Positions 22,887 to 35,100 of a DNA stretch of 64,000 bases are shown here, piece after piece (within the stretch, counting starts at the first letter, position 1; every line of letters begins with the position of its first letter). The stretch is from Lentinus brumalis (lineage: Eukaryota > Basidiomycota > Agaricomycetes > Polyporales > Polyporaceae): contig MARA01000029.1 in the NCBI GenBank assembly GCA_001792895.1, forward strand, positions 248,001 through 312,000, given 5' to 3'. Both the position numbers and the translations under genes were made by a program. The notes under the pieces are model-generated. The model was not told where the DNA came from. It was given only the letters and a program-made list of their open reading frames with translations, and did not search any database.

Positions 22887-24440
22887 GCTGCGAGAAGTGC
22901 GGACGGTGGGGGCTCCCGTGCTGGAGAGGTATGCAAGCAATGATGTTGAGTGCGACTCGATGGTATCGATCTAAGATATGAACTTACGAGGTCTCATCGG
23001 TTTCGCACGCATACGACTCACGTGTTGGTCGGGCCCGGCCTCAGTACTTCCCATCGCCTGCCATACATACCTGTTGGGTCGGCGCATTGGACGTCTTCCA
23101 AGCCGAGCGCAGTGCCTTGAGGGCGATAAGATATGAGGCTGGGAGCACGGACTCGCTGCTCGAGTGCGCGGCGGTCCGAGTGGCCAGAATGCAGCTTCAA
23201 ACGTAAGTAGTCTTCTTAGGTCGGAAGAGTTCTTAAGCAGACCATTGAGTGTTCCTCGGTCTAATGAACAAGTGGCAAGTAGTCCTCCCGTCCGCATCCT
23301 GGGGCGATGGTGACAGACAATTACATTCGCCACGTCGTGTTTCAATGACGCAGAGGCGCTCCCGAAGTCCTGTGTCCTGGTCTTCGTACTCCATCCCGGT
23401 ATGGAGGTCGAGTCCTGCAAAAATATCCAGCGTAATTGACCCTTCCGGATGTCAAACGGAAGCGGACCAACCAACGCAGCAAGCACGCATGAAGGTCTGC
23501 ACTGGCAGTGCATACTTACCTCATGCTCTAAGGGGCCTCCATATCGTGGAGGATGCAACCGAACGTTCTTCTGGCAGGAAGCGCGTACTGACGGGGTTCT
23601 CTGGAGAGTGAAATGATTGGAGGACGGCAGGGTGGTGGGGTTAGTGGTTAAACAACATTGCCTTACTCAGATAAGCGCTGGAAATGTCACGCATCAAACG
23701 CGTGCCTGAGCTACTCGATTAGCGTAGTCGGTTCTAATCAATCTGTTCTCTGTTCGCGTGTTGTCACCCGTCTCGGACTGACGGTTGCTTCTCACCGACG
23801 TGCCTCTCGGCTTGCTCTCTTCTCCTCCTCATCATATCAAGATACTTACTACGAAATCAAGTACCCAAGTGCCCTGGACTTCCAACATAACCGGTATGTA
23901 CTTGCGATGGACTATATGAGCGTGGTCATTCAAGTTGCTAATTCGTGGATGCTCTGACAGTAAGTACATACTCCACTACTTAGTGAGTCATACTGAAACT
24001 CTTTAGTACTTATCGTCGTAGACCCTTCAGGTACCAACAAGAAGTACACAGAGAATACTGCAAGTCATGGCCAGGACGCGACAGATGCTCCGTAGGTAAG
24101 CATTGTCCTCATTGTTCAGAGTCTTCAGACCCGCAGATTACTTAGATCTGGTTGCCGACTCCTTCCTCGCACATGCGCCAGCAACGATAGCGGCCTGAGA
24201 CCGAGGGTCGGTGTTCATATGACTCGTAGAGCGGGCGGTCGCGCGTATGACTCGGGCGCGGGGCGCATAGCAGCGCGCTGATGCGCCACTTCACCATATA
24301 TGGCTAAAGGCGGCGGCACCGTCCCGCCCTATCTGCATCAGCCATAGCCAGCACGCCCTATATAATGTACATCGTCGCGACGATCACCTCACTGAGCACT
24401 CCGTCTCACCCACTTCCGCTAACACACTAACAGACCTACA
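22887..24440. other. Intergenic, no supported gene
   Basis: 1.55 kb between F-box copy 2 and DUF4246 copy 2. One open frame on the minus strand (22971-23558) has no family features and atypical composition; I do not call it. The proximal promoter of the next gene is at the right end. Confidence 0.4.
24358..24364 (+). promoter_or_regulatory. TATA box candidate for DUF4246 copy 2
   Basis: ctatataatg about 78-84 bp before the ATG at 24441, in a GC-rich context. Good match to the consensus. Confidence 0.5.
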
Positions 24441-26184
24441 ATGGTCGGCTTCCCGTCCCCTTCAACTTCGTGAATCGCGACCCGACCACGCTCGTCGAGC
24501 TCCGCATGCGCCGTTTCTCCGGCAAGATCCGTTCCAAGCCGGACTGGTGGGAGAAGGTCAACGACCCGGCCATCGTCGAGAAGTGGCGCGCCGAGATCGT
24601 CGAGCAAGACCGGGAGCTCGTCGACAGACTGTGGGGAGGCGAGGAACGCTTCATCTACAGGGACGGTGGCAAGAAGTGGCCCCGTGAACCGATCACGCAG
24701 GCACAAGTCGACCACATCTTCGATGAACTCAAGTACGAAGCTTCCCGGCGCGACCCCGAGACTGGTATCTTCGTGAGTATCAACGATGGTCTTGAACGTG
24801 GGAACTGTCGGCTTACGCAGCTTCCACAGGCGACATCGATTCCAAAGGTGTACGAATCGAGGTCGTTGATTCCTTCTGAGCTCAAAGACGAGCTCGTCCG
24901 GGCCGTCTCTCCTCTCGAGGACGTGCCGGAGGAGAAGAAGGACTGGCATCCCGGGTCGAACAAGCAGGTCCTGGACCTCGTCCACCCGTCGCTCTACTGC
25001 CTCGTCATCGACGAATCGTACGTCCGCAAGGCGGATGCGAGCGACGGGAACCCAGTCGAAGTCATCACGCAGCAGGCCTACACGGAACGCCGCCCGGACA
25101 TGGCTGACTTCATTCGCTGGGGGCAAACCTACTTCATCTCGCAGAAGTACCAGTGGCTCCCAACTGACTTCGACGTCTCTGACAGCGGAGAAGTCGAACC
25201 GCTCGGGTACATCAACAATCTGCACCCGCTGCGTGACGCCGCCCTCTATGCCCCCATCACGACCATCCTCGCGCGCTTCATTCCGATGTTCGAGCGGGTT
25301 CTGTCCGACGTGCGCTCGCCTGAGCGTCCCGCTGCTATACAGGTCGATCCGTACCAGTGGTATACCGGAGTCACTCCCGAATGCCCGGGTTACGATGACG
25401 ACGAGGTGTACGAGGCTTGGAAAGAGGAACATCGATGGCCTATCATCCCCGACCCCGCGCCGTTCACCGCGCCGACACTCGAAAATCGCGTCGAGTACCC
25501 GCTGAAGGGCCGGAAGGTGCAGGTGATCGTCAAGCTCGCTAACATCGTCCTCACGCCCGAGAACCCGCGGTACGCCGGCGGTGCATGGCACGTCGAGGGC
25601 ATGGCGAACGAGAACATCGTCGCCACGGGGCTGTACTACTACGCGTGCGAGAACATCACCAAGTCGCGGCTCGACTTCCGAGGCACTGCGGGCACGGCGG
25701 ACGGGATGGACATGCGGTACGAGCAGGACGACCACCGCGGGTACATCGTCGCGTACGGGTTCGGGCGCGACCACCACAAGAATCAGGAACTGGGCCATAT
25801 AGTCGCGGAGGAGGACAAGTGCGTGGCGTTCCCGAACATCTACCAGCACCACGTCGACGCGTTCGAGCTCGTGGATCCTTCGAAGCCCGGGTACAGGAAG
25901 ATTCTGTGCTTCTTCCTCGTCAACCCGGAGACCGAGATCTTGTCGACGACGCACGTCCCGCCACAGCAGGAGGACTGGGCGATGGACGAAGTCGAGAAGG
26001 CGCCGGCGCTGCAGAAGCTGCCCGCGGAGCTGTTCAGGATGGTCACCGAGTACGTGAAGCCCGGGTGATGTCGCGCGAGAAAGCGGAGGCACACCGCGCG
26101 GACCTCATGAAGGAGCGGTCCGGCTTCGTCGTTCAGCACAACGAGAGGGTATACGAGATTGAGTTCAACATGTGTGAGCACTGA
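24441..26184 (+). pseudogene. DUF4246 family protein, copy 2, with two 1-nt frameshifts
   Basis: Comparison with copies 1 and 3 predicts the start MVGFPSPFNF from ATG 24441, but the frame breaks in the C run at 24457-24460 and resumes as NRDPTTLVELRMRRFSGK from 24473. Intron 24773-24829 (gtgagt...cacag, 57 nt) is a multiple of three without stops, so unspliced message would stay in frame. The body has WHPGSNKQVLDLVHPSLYC, QWLPTDFDVSDSG, WHVEGMANENIVATG and NIYQHHVDAFELVDPSKPG. Near the C terminus a base is missing at about 26063-26065 (cccgggtgatg; copy 1 reads cccggagtgatg), making an early stop at 26068; the expected end NMCEH lies in another frame at 26184. Both breaks are in G/C runs, which makes sequencing error a serious alternative. 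Confidence 0.8.
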
Positions 26185-26284
26185 TCATTGGGCAGGACGA
26201 ATACCAGGTCACCCATAGCATACCATGTAGAGTCTAGTACTGCGTACGACACTTGATATACCCTCCTCAGGATTGTATCTGATA

Positions 26285-27623
26285 TCAGCAGCTCGAAGTT
26301 TGATCCAAAAGCCACCTAATCCCCTCGCGTCCGTCTCTATCGATCTGTACCGCCGTCGGAAGGGTGGGGAAGAAGTATTGGAAACCGTGCAAGGTGCCCT
26401 TGTATCTGCACGGAGAGTGAACACGCCGTCAACCAACGATGACAGCGAACGGCTTACAGGAAGAGTCTGGTCTTCACGTCCGCGTCGCGCAAGGCCTTCT
26501 CGTACACAACACCATCGTCGCGCAGCGGATCGAGTTCCTGCACCTGAATAAATGCCGGTGGGAGACCGGCATGTGTAGGTGCCGCCAATGGGGAGATCCG
26601 CAGGTCGGACGGTGGCGCTCCGTCTAGGTAGTCACCTACCGCGGGAGGCAGAATAAGTGAGCATGCACTCCCAAACCGACAGACGTACGCACTGTAGTAC
26701 GACCGCATGACACCGCTGTTGAGCAAAAGTGGCTCTTTGCCCTGTGCGAACGAGCACAGCTCCGCCTTGAATCTCTCTGGGTATGCGTCGGGATGACAAG
26801 TTGCTGGTTCGCGGAGGAACTGGCCGGTGAGGCCTCGCCCGTGGAAGAAGGGATCGTCGCGGGCTTGGAGCGCAACCGCTGCTGCGAGACTTCCACCCGC
26901 AGAGTCGCCTCCGACGAGAAAGCCTTTCTTGACGTCGGCATTAAACTCGTCAACCTTGCTCAGAACCTGAGACCAAAATTTAGTGAGATTACTGAGGGAG
27001 AAGGGGGAAGGGATATACCCATTTAAGGGCAGCATAGCAATCATTGAACGCTGTCGGGAATCGATGCTCCGGAACCAGCCTTCTCGAATGAGTATCGTGA
27101 GGGCTGAGGCAACGTGAGGATCGGACGACAAACCTATATTCTACATTGACGACCGCAAGTTGGAAGTCAATACAGAGTGTTCGCAGGTAGTAGTCGTCCA
27201 TATCTAAGTCGCCCATGTTCCACCCTGTGAAGTACAAGCGAGGCTTCCTGTCAGCACCGCTCCAATGCCAGTGAGCGCAATCCGTGCTCACCGCCGCCAT
27301 GGAACCATACGAGCACTGGGAAGGTCTCACGGTTCCCGGTAGCAGGAGTCAGGACTCTAACGGTAACTTCTCCGTCGTCCACGGAAACACGCCTATCGCT
27401 GATATTGTACTGCAAATCTGAGAGCAAGATTCAGCCGTATACGCAGGGATGGTGCCTGAGAGAACCGACCTGGATGTAGACGTTCTCCACAGTAGTCCGC
27501 AAACGGCGCGAGGGCGATCCTAGCATAGCGGCGAGCATACGCCATAGTTGACTCTCCCTCTGCAAGAGGAGGAGGCGGGGGAAGAGTTGCCAGGGCAGCT
27601 GCGAGTTCGGGATTGATGCTCAT
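26285..27623 (-). CDS. Alpha/beta-hydrolase-3 (HSL-type) esterase, copy 2
   Basis: The start ATG 27623 gives MSINPELAAALATLPPPPP, the N-terminal signature shared with copies 3-5. Exons joined by short introns read VLVWFHGGG, NMGDLDMDDYYLR, VVNVEYR, VPEHRFPTAFNDCYAALKW, GFLVGGDSAGGSLAAAVAL (nucleophile Ser), FIQVQELDPLRDDGVVYEK (acid) and, after intron 26406 to about 26455, GTLHGFQYFFP with the catalytic His, ending WLLDQTSSC at 26285. The catalytic triad and oxyanion loop are complete and no frameshift is needed. It converges with DUF4246 copy 2, with about 100 bp between the stop codons. Substrate unknown. Confidence 0.85.
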
Positions 27624-27662
27624 ACGGGGCGGCGGTTGACTTGAGACGCACGCGACGGGATG

Positions 27663-27669
27663 TATTTAT
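27663..27669 (-). promoter_or_regulatory. TATA box candidate for esterase copy 2
   Basis: Minus-strand ATAAATA 40 bp upstream of the ATG at 27623. Confidence 0.4.
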
Positions 27670-27913
27670 GTGCTTCGACCTCTTGAAACTGGAGGCTCAC
27701 CGGACCTATGGCCAATGATCCATGGGGGAAGTGTCAGCATCTCTTAGGATGATGACCCGCAAACCCGAAGACCAACAGACTCGCGGCCGTTGGAAATGGC
27801 ATATCCTAATAACCAATTGTGATGAGCACAGCCGGTAGGTCGATGATGCCGTCTGTTTCGATGCCACATTGAACAGTGTACGCACGGCAAATCGGGTGCG
27901 TTCTTGGAGAGTG
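27670..27913. other. Intergenic, nothing recognised
   Basis: Short spacer between the esterase promoter and TIR element A. Confidence 0.4.
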
Positions 27914-29225
27914 CATCAGGAAAAACGCAACTCTCCCGAGCCGCCTGCAGAGCTCTGGAGGCTCGAGAGCCGTCTGCACAGCTATTGAGCGGTCAGTAGC
28001 GCTCGGCAGACCTCGGATCGCAGCTGAAGTGGTCGTGTACAGTTATAATGCACCAGATCATTGCCATGCATGGACAGTACATGAGAAAGCACCGGGAAGC
28101 GGATAGATTAGAGCAATTGTCTCTGTGTGCAGAGAGACCTTGTTGGAAGCAAGCTCTAAGTCCTCGCAACCCGGCCCTGAAGTCCTCACGTGCTTTGTAG
28201 ACGCTGAGAAATTGCTGAGCTGGCGACTCTCTGTTGTCCTCCTCCAAGTCCCTCGTCCTCCCTCCCCTCTCTCACCTCCACCGTATCGGGTATCATCAAG
28301 ACGTTAGTGTCAAGATGTTAATACTCAAGATGAAGGCACAGCAGTCCAGGTCGAGTCAAGGTCACTAAGCCCTGCCCATCGAGTAAGCACAAGTCGCTCG
28401 CCTCCCCCGCTGTTGTCAAGCTTCGCTCTTTCAAGCTTCAAGCTTCAAGACTAGTCGTGTCCCTTGATGTGGCCCCGTACCATTCCGTCTCTGCCTGCTA
28501 GGGTGCGCTTCATCTGCCCGCCTCGTCTGCCTTGCCCGCTGTGTCTGCCTCGTCTCGTCTTCTTGGCCCGCCTGATCTGCCTCGTCTGCCTCGTGCGCCT
28601 CATCTGCTTCGTCCGCCTCGCCTGCCTCATCCGCCTGGTCCGCCTGGTCTGCCCGCCTCATCTGCCTTGCCCGGTCTGCCCGCCTCATCTGCCTTCCCCG
28701 GTCCACCTGGAAGCTTGCCGACTCGCCCGCCTGTAAGAGTGTCCTCCTCATGTGTCTGCTCGCGGCTTTCCTGGGCATGGTCTTCCTTCGAGCTCGCCCC
28801 TCCTTTGGGTCCTTCTGTATACATCGGTAATACTCGGTTATTTAGACTGGCCCATCTGCTCCTCCTGCCCTTCGCATTTGGCACGTCGCCTGCCCACCTG
28901 TCGTCTTGTCCTCCCTGAAGTCATGCGCCCTCCGCCTCGTACTCTTGTAATTGAGTAGTATTGATCTGTAGTATGTCTTATTGTCAAATACCATACAGTA
29001 GTCGTCAATATACCATTTGAACTCCAGTACAATTGTGTGCTCCGGGTTCCAAGTGTGTAACTATTGGGATATGGCGGGCTATTGACGGCTCGGCGAGTGC
29101 TCTCGAGTGCTCGGGGAGCTGTGCAGGCGGCTAACAAGTGCTCCCGACGGGGGTACTTGTCTAATGGGCTATCGCTGCTCGAGAGGCTCGAGAGCGCACT
29201 CGAGCCTAGTATATTTTTCCTGATG
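27914..29225. mobile_element. Non-autonomous TIR element, copy A (1312 bp)
   Basis: Begins CATCAGGAAAAA and ends TTTTTCCTGATG, a 12-bp terminal inverted repeat, flanked by TG on both sides (27912-27913 and 29226-29227). Every shadow frame in it recurs identically 2036 bp downstream in copy B, so the two copies appear to be identical or nearly so, with no indels. No transposase is encoded. Inside are a degenerate CTGCCTCGTCTGCC-type tract (about 28500-28700) and subterminal GGCTCGAG palindromes, including an 8-bp-stem hairpin at 29185-29206. The 2-bp target duplication and subterminal repeats fit a CACTA-like (EnSpm/Plavaka-type) group; a Helitron reading was considered and is less likely. Confidence 0.85.
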
Positions 29226-29236
29226 TGCTGAGAGCG

Positions 29237-32036
29237 TTAGGAGATCATATTCCAGGCGATACAAAGCTGGAGCACATTTTGTCGCGCATCATCACCGCTC
29301 TCGACTGAAGACAGAGTCCAAGATGCATTGCAAATGAGAGCACTGGCATAATTGTCCGCGCAATCTCTTATCTGTGCACGGCGAGAGAACTCTAGATCAC
29401 CAGGAGTCAGCGACCTGAAAATGACACAACTGCGTGAGCTTCGCTTGAAGAGGACGTGTCTGTCTGGCAGTGTCACTTACTCGTGTCCGAATACCGACAG
29501 CCTGTCTTGCTCAACAAAGTCGGGGAGACGGGCCCGGATGAACGCCCGCGCCGCCACGATACCGTCGTGTGGCAGTGGTTGCTCTCCAGAGGTGACGACG
29601 GTCACAAACTCGATGCGAGTGTGCCGAGGAAGCTCTAGGAGGCTGCACTGTATCCTCTTCCAATCGTGGCTTCCAGTTCCGCAGCAATGCTCGTGGACAT
29701 GGGGCCGAGCTGGGTCGGGAACTCAAATAGCCCGAATCGTAGTGCGCGGAGGGACCGAGGTAGGTGCGCCACGGCACTGAGACAGACGCGTAACCAAGCT
29801 TCAATATCCCTGCGAATAGGTGCCAGGATTCCTTTGAGTGTGAACTGTATCGTGTCCAGGGATGGGCATTGCGCGACTTTGAGCCCGGTTCACGTCTGGA
29901 AAACGTACTGATAGGGCCGCGTTATTATGATTACATGCGCGGGTGAGGACATCAGGAAAAACGCAACTCTCCCGAGCCGCCTGCAGAGCTCTGGAGGCTC
30001 GAGAGCCGTCTGCACAGCTATTGAGCGGTCAGTAGCGCTCGGCAGACCTCGGATCGCAGCTGAAGTGGTCGTGTACAGTTATAATGCACCAGATCATTGC
30101 CATGCATGGACAGTACATGAGAAAGCACCGGGAAGCGGATAGATTAGAGCAATTGTCTCTGTGTGCAGAGAGACCTTGTTGGAAGCAAGCTCTAAGTCCT
30201 CGCAACCCGGCCCTGAAGTCCTCACGTGCTTTGTAGACGCTGAGAAATTGCTGAGCTGGCGACTCTCTGTTGTCCTCCTCCAAGTCCCTCGTCCTCCCTC
30301 CCCTCTCTCACCTCCACCGTATCGGGTATCATCAAGACGTTAGTGTCAAGATGTTAATACTCAAGATGAAGGCACAGCAGTCCAGGTCGAGTCAAGGTCA
30401 CTAAGCCCTGCCCATCGAGTAAGCACAAGTCGCTCGCCTCCCCCGCTGTTGTCAAGCTTCGCTCTTTCAAGCTTCAAGCTTCAAGACTAGTCGTGTCCCT
30501 TGATGTGGCCCCGTACCATTCCGTCTCTGCCTGCTAGGGTGCGCTTCATCTGCCCGCCTCGTCTGCCTTGCCCGCTGTGTCTGCCTCGTCTCGTCTTCTT
30601 GGCCCGCCTGATCTGCCTCGTCTGCCTCGTGCGCCTCATCTGCTTCGTCCGCCTCGCCTGCCTCATCCGCCTGGTCCGCCTGGTCTGCCCGCCTCATCTG
30701 CCTTGCCCGGTCTGCCCGCCTCATCTGCCTTCCCCGGTCCACCTGGAAGCTTGCCGACTCGCCCGCCTGTAAGAGTGTCCTCCTCATGTGTCTGCTCGCG
30801 GCTTTCCTGGGCATGGTCTTCCTTCGAGCTCGCCCCTCCTTTGGGTCCTTCTGTATACATCGGTAATACTCGGTTATTTAGACTGGCCCATCTGCTCCTC
30901 CTGCCCTTCGCATTTGGCACGTCGCCTGCCCACCTGTCGTCTTGTCCTCCCTGAAGTCATGCGCCCTCCGCCTCGTACTCTTGTAATTGAGTAGTATTGA
31001 TCTGTAGTATGTCTTATTGTCAAATACCATACAGTAGTCGTCAATATACCATTTGAACTCCAGTACAATTGTGTGCTCCGGGTTCCAAGTGTGTAACTAT
31101 TGGGATATGGCGGGCTATTGACGGCTCGGCGAGTGCTCTCGAGTGCTCGGGGAGCTGTGCAGGCGGCTAACAAGTGCTCCCGACGGGGGTACTTGTCTAA
31201 TGGGCTATCGCTGCTCGAGAGGCTCGAGAGCGCACTCGAGCCTAGTATATTTTTCCTGATGGACGGTATGACTTACTGAGGCGGAGATCATGGTCGGTTA
31301 TGTACATTGCTGGGGATATGTATAGATGCCGCACCGAGGTGATTGCGAGCAGCAGCTTGCCCAGCTCTGCCCAATCGTCGCCCCGGCGGTCACGATTTCG
31401 AATGATCTTATCGTGCTCTCCATGCGCGATTTTAGAACAAGGCGTGAGATGGACAATGTCGGAAATCCTGTAAGCGACAGGTATTCGACACTCAAGTGGC
31501 TGGGGACGAGTTCCCGGGCGTTGTTGCAGATCAGACGGCGAGCGCGGCCGTCAAGCACGAGGCGCCCAATTGAGGAGAAGTGGGCGAGGATGAGGTACAG
31601 CGTACAGTCCGTAGCGGCACAGTGACGCCAATCGAACAGTTTGAGGTGGTGCGTACGGGTCGCGAGTAGTCGCAACTCGGCCTCTGGCGAATCGGTGATG
31701 GTTACCAGGTGTAGATAAGATATCCTGAGGTTCGGGAGCGAGTAGATGATAGACTGGAGGATGGGCATAAACATATCGTTGCGTTGAGCTATCGTAAGAG
31801 TCCGGATGTGTGCTGCGAGGCCAGGAGTGTCGAGGAGAAAACGCACGAGGATTGCCGGCGTTCGGCGCGCTGTAGATCGATCGGTGTACTTATTTGACGA
31901 TGGAGAACAGATGGCGTTGGCTGGGAAAGGTCCACATCTTGCACACAAGAGCACAAGTTGAGAGGGTGCGTGCGTCACAAACTAGATAATCGAGGACCAT
32001 GTCCCACAGCTCGTGAGGGAGACTCGGCGCACCCAT
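29237..32036 (-). pseudogene. F-box/LRR gene (F-box copy 3) carrying TIR element B in an intron
   Basis: From ATG 32036 the minus strand reads APSLPHELWDMVLDYL and TLSTCALVCKMWTFPSQRHL, a good F-box. The frame then breaks near 31888-31896 (taag before TACACC), resumes as TARRTPAILVRFLLDTPGLA, and breaks again in the G run at 31381-31384. It next reads DDWAELGKLLLAITSVRHL and stops at a donor gtaagt near 31270. The matching acceptor (ttttccag, near 29898) lies beyond element B. The next exon, KVAQCPSLDTIQFTLKGILA, has a third break near 29661-29669; a further intron (gtaagt...tttcag) leads to a last exon ending at 29237. Because the coding text is otherwise coherent, the breaks could be sequencing errors; the gene might be alive. 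Confidence 0.6.
29950..31261. mobile_element. Non-autonomous TIR element, copy B (1312 bp), inside an F-box intron
   Basis: Same length and ends as copy A, in the same orientation, with flanking GA duplicates (29948-29949 and 31262-31263). It lies in the F-box copy 3 intron, about 15 bp past the donor gtaagtcatacc in the gene's direction. Insertion there could be spliced out. Apparent identity to copy A means one or both moved very recently. Confidence 0.85.
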
Positions 32037-32186
32037 GGCTGTCGTGCTGATGTTCTTGCTGTTTGGTCAGCATCCCTGTGACTAAAACTTGTTGGGAAGT
32101 AGGCCATTCCTGGCAGGGACGATCGATGAGGAATTGGGAGTCTTTGTATGTTATGGGGAATCTCTGTACTCAATTATGGATGATAT

Positions 32187-35100
32187 GTTTTTTTTGTTTT
32201 TCTTTTGGAGGAGCGCATTTAGCCTCGGGCCACATTGGTCCCCAGAGGGGCTTGTTGTGTGGCTCATGGTCGAGAGTATTGTCCAGGCGCGCTTGGCGAC
32301 TCGCCCGAGGGGTTGGAACCTCGGATGGGTCATGCAATAAGAATAACACCGTCACCAGAAACTGCGGGGAAATGCATTACGCACTGAGTGTGGGACTCAA
32401 AGGTTAGGCAAATCATTTGGGATTGGCCAACATAGTCGGCCTCCCCCATCATCGCCCTCGCTTTATACCCACTAAAACCCCGCTCTGCACCACCCACTTG
32501 GGCGGGAGAGATTCGCAATCATTCACGACCAGTAGCCAGATTGGTTCGACGCCGTCCGGTTTAAGCGCTCTCTTGCTGCTTGCCATCGCTGCAACACATC
32601 TATCAAGAGTCAGGTGGGAGTCAAGGGCAGCATAGAAACGGTTTGTAATCCCCCGCTTCATGAATTCCACTCCACCGTGTTGGATAACCCGCTCACATCT
32701 CAGCTTCCAAATCAGATGTACTGCCTCCCTGCATAGTATGCACCAGAGGTTCTCTAGGTCCGCGTTCCTCGCACCCTCCGCTGTTTTGAGCACAACACAC
32801 GCCGCCCCAAATGCCGTCCCCCAGCATGGGGCCTTCCAGTCTTGCTTGGTGAGTGCCCATATTCTTTTCAGAAGCTTCCAGATTGTTCTCTGGCCTTTAG
32901 CCGGGCAGTCGAAACATATGTGAGACATGCTTTCAAGGTCTCCGCATGAAGCACATTGCGCTCGTTGCTGTAGTTCGGCCGACATCTTAGGCCTCAGCCA
33001 GTGGGTTCCGATCATGAACCCGTCGTGAATAGACATCCATATGAACTGGGCGGCTTCCCGCAATACATGCTTCGAGCGTAGGGAGTGCCAGATTGACGCT
33101 TCGTGCAGCTGGATGCCGTATCAGTCTTGTAGACTGCTTACAATCATGTCGAGACTTGCGACTGCGCGTGGTCTTGCTTTTGTCTTGGTGTCCTTCCGAG
33201 CTCTGATCACACGGTAGGCGAGCTTCCGCGTGATGCAGTTCAGTTTTGCACCTGAGAGTGTATACTCCGATGGAATTGCTAGCAAGACTTCGTCGTTATC
33301 ATTTTTCTCTGCCCCTTCCGCAGCTAACCTATTGGCCGCCTCATTTCCAGGGTGGCCATCATGGCCTCTAACCCACTTGTAAACCGAGTGAGCTTTCCTC
33401 ATTCTCAACTGCGCCATGATAGCCTTGGTAATCTGGGCATTCCTCTGCAAGATATACCCTGTATCTTCATGCCTCTGATGCCATTTGGTGAGTGAGTCCA
33501 TGACCGTCTTTGAGTCTGTGATGTGTCTGACCCGAGTGAAGTCGCCAGGCAGACGCACCGCCATCAGCGTGGCCACCGCCTCTTCAGTCTGATTCGACTG
33601 TTCTAACGTTTCCGGGAGCCGCAGACTTTTGTTCAATGCTTGGTTCCCGCCACGAAGACCCCTGCACCGACGCGTGCATTTGCCTCGCCATTATTGGTAC
33701 ACACTCCAGCCCTGCAGGAACATATTGATATGCAGGTCAGACTGCTGTGGTCTGCACGTCTTAGGGACGTGGTTAGCCAGGAGATCGTCTGCTAGGTACG
33801 CCCACAGTGGACGCTCCGTGCTGAAGTCGAGATATGATTTTAACCACATAATGTCTATTGCCTCATTCCTGGCATGCAGATCCAGAACACTTAGGCCTCC
33901 TCACTCTACAGGCAGGCAGACATGGCTCATCCCTACTGGGGATTGTGCTTGTCATCCCAGAGATAGCTGCACATGACCTTCGTGAGCCATTTAACAATAG
34001 GCTCAGGCATACGCTGAACATTCATCAGATACTGAGTCATACCCCCCACTATCATTTGTAGGACATGTTTCTTACCATGACTGTAGAATGGCCATTCCGC
34101 CATCGCGCCATCGCTTTCATCAATGGCTGTCGCATCGCGACCATCTTTGTGAGTACAGTTGACCATAGGTCAATCTGGTTAACCTCATTTCCAAAGAAGG
34201 CACCCAAAATTCGTACCGGTTCGCCGTCTCTGGCCACATGTATGTTAGTTGGAAGTTCTCCCAATTCCCTGTCGAGTGGTATGTATCCGCTACTCTCTGT
34301 CTGTACTCGGAGGAGCCTATTGGGATAATCTCTGTTTTCTGCAGGTTGAATCATGCTTTTGCGGCCGAACACCAGGTGTCGAGGATCGACTGGAGCACAG
34401 CGAAGTTGTCGTCTGACGAGACATACACGGTCATGTCGTCCGCGAACAGGGTAGCCTTGAGCACTTCTCCGGTGCATGGAATACTGAGGCATGTCAGGTC
34501 TGAATGTCAAATCATCGCCGAGAGAGGTTCAATGGCAAGGTCGAACAATAAGGAGGAGAGGGGGTCGCCCTGGCGTACTCCCCGATAAACCTGATACGGT
34601 CTACTCAGAATGCCATTGATCATGACTGACGTGTTTGCGTTTGCATATAGGGATTCTACTAGGTTCACAAATTCGTCAGGAATGCCAAATTGGCGAAGAA
34701 CTCGCCAGAGATAGTTGTGCGCGACTTTGTTGTATGCTTTTTCCTGGTCCAGTGCGACTATCGCACCATCAGCCCCATTTTTCTCAGCCCATAGGGTCAT
34801 CATCCGGGCTAATTGAGTATGATTATGGATTTTACGGCCAGGTACGAAGCCTGCTTGCAACTTGTGTATCAAGTCCGGAGCAATGTCCGCTAACCGGACT
34901 GCCAGGGTTTTGCTAAGCAATTTATAGTCTGTATTCAGGAGTGTTATTGGGCAGTAATTGACAATCTTAGACTGCTCTCCCTTCTCCTTATAGATGGGAG
35001 CAATCCAGCCCTCTGCAAAGGAAGTAGTTGCGCTCACCCCGTGGGTCCACATATCCTCAAAGGCAGCTCGCAGCAGCACCAACATGTCAAAATCCTGACA

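Noticed and set aside
22971..23558. A 195-codon open frame on the minus strand.
   Set aside because: No domain, poor composition for this genome's genes, no conserved neighbours; probably chance in GC-rich DNA.
28431..28778. Frames inside elements A and B (for example the Ala/Asp/Glu-repeat frame) as a transposon protein.
   Set aside because: The translation is a degenerate repeat of CTGCCTCGTC-type units in several frames; no catalytic motif.
27914..29225. Helitron: A^TC...CTGA^T ends with a hairpin 17 nt before the 3' end.
   Set aside because: It fits formally, but both ends form a symmetric inverted repeat, each copy has matching 2-bp flanks outside it, and element C, with the same CATCAG terminus, makes a proven 2-bp duplication. 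Helitrons make none.
27914..31261. Two direct 1.31-kb repeats around 0.72 kb could be an LTR retrotransposon.
   Set aside because: The repeats start CATCAG and end CTGATG rather than TG...CA, there is no PBS or gag/pol between them, each has its own 2-bp duplication, and the middle part continues the F-box gene outside the right repeat.
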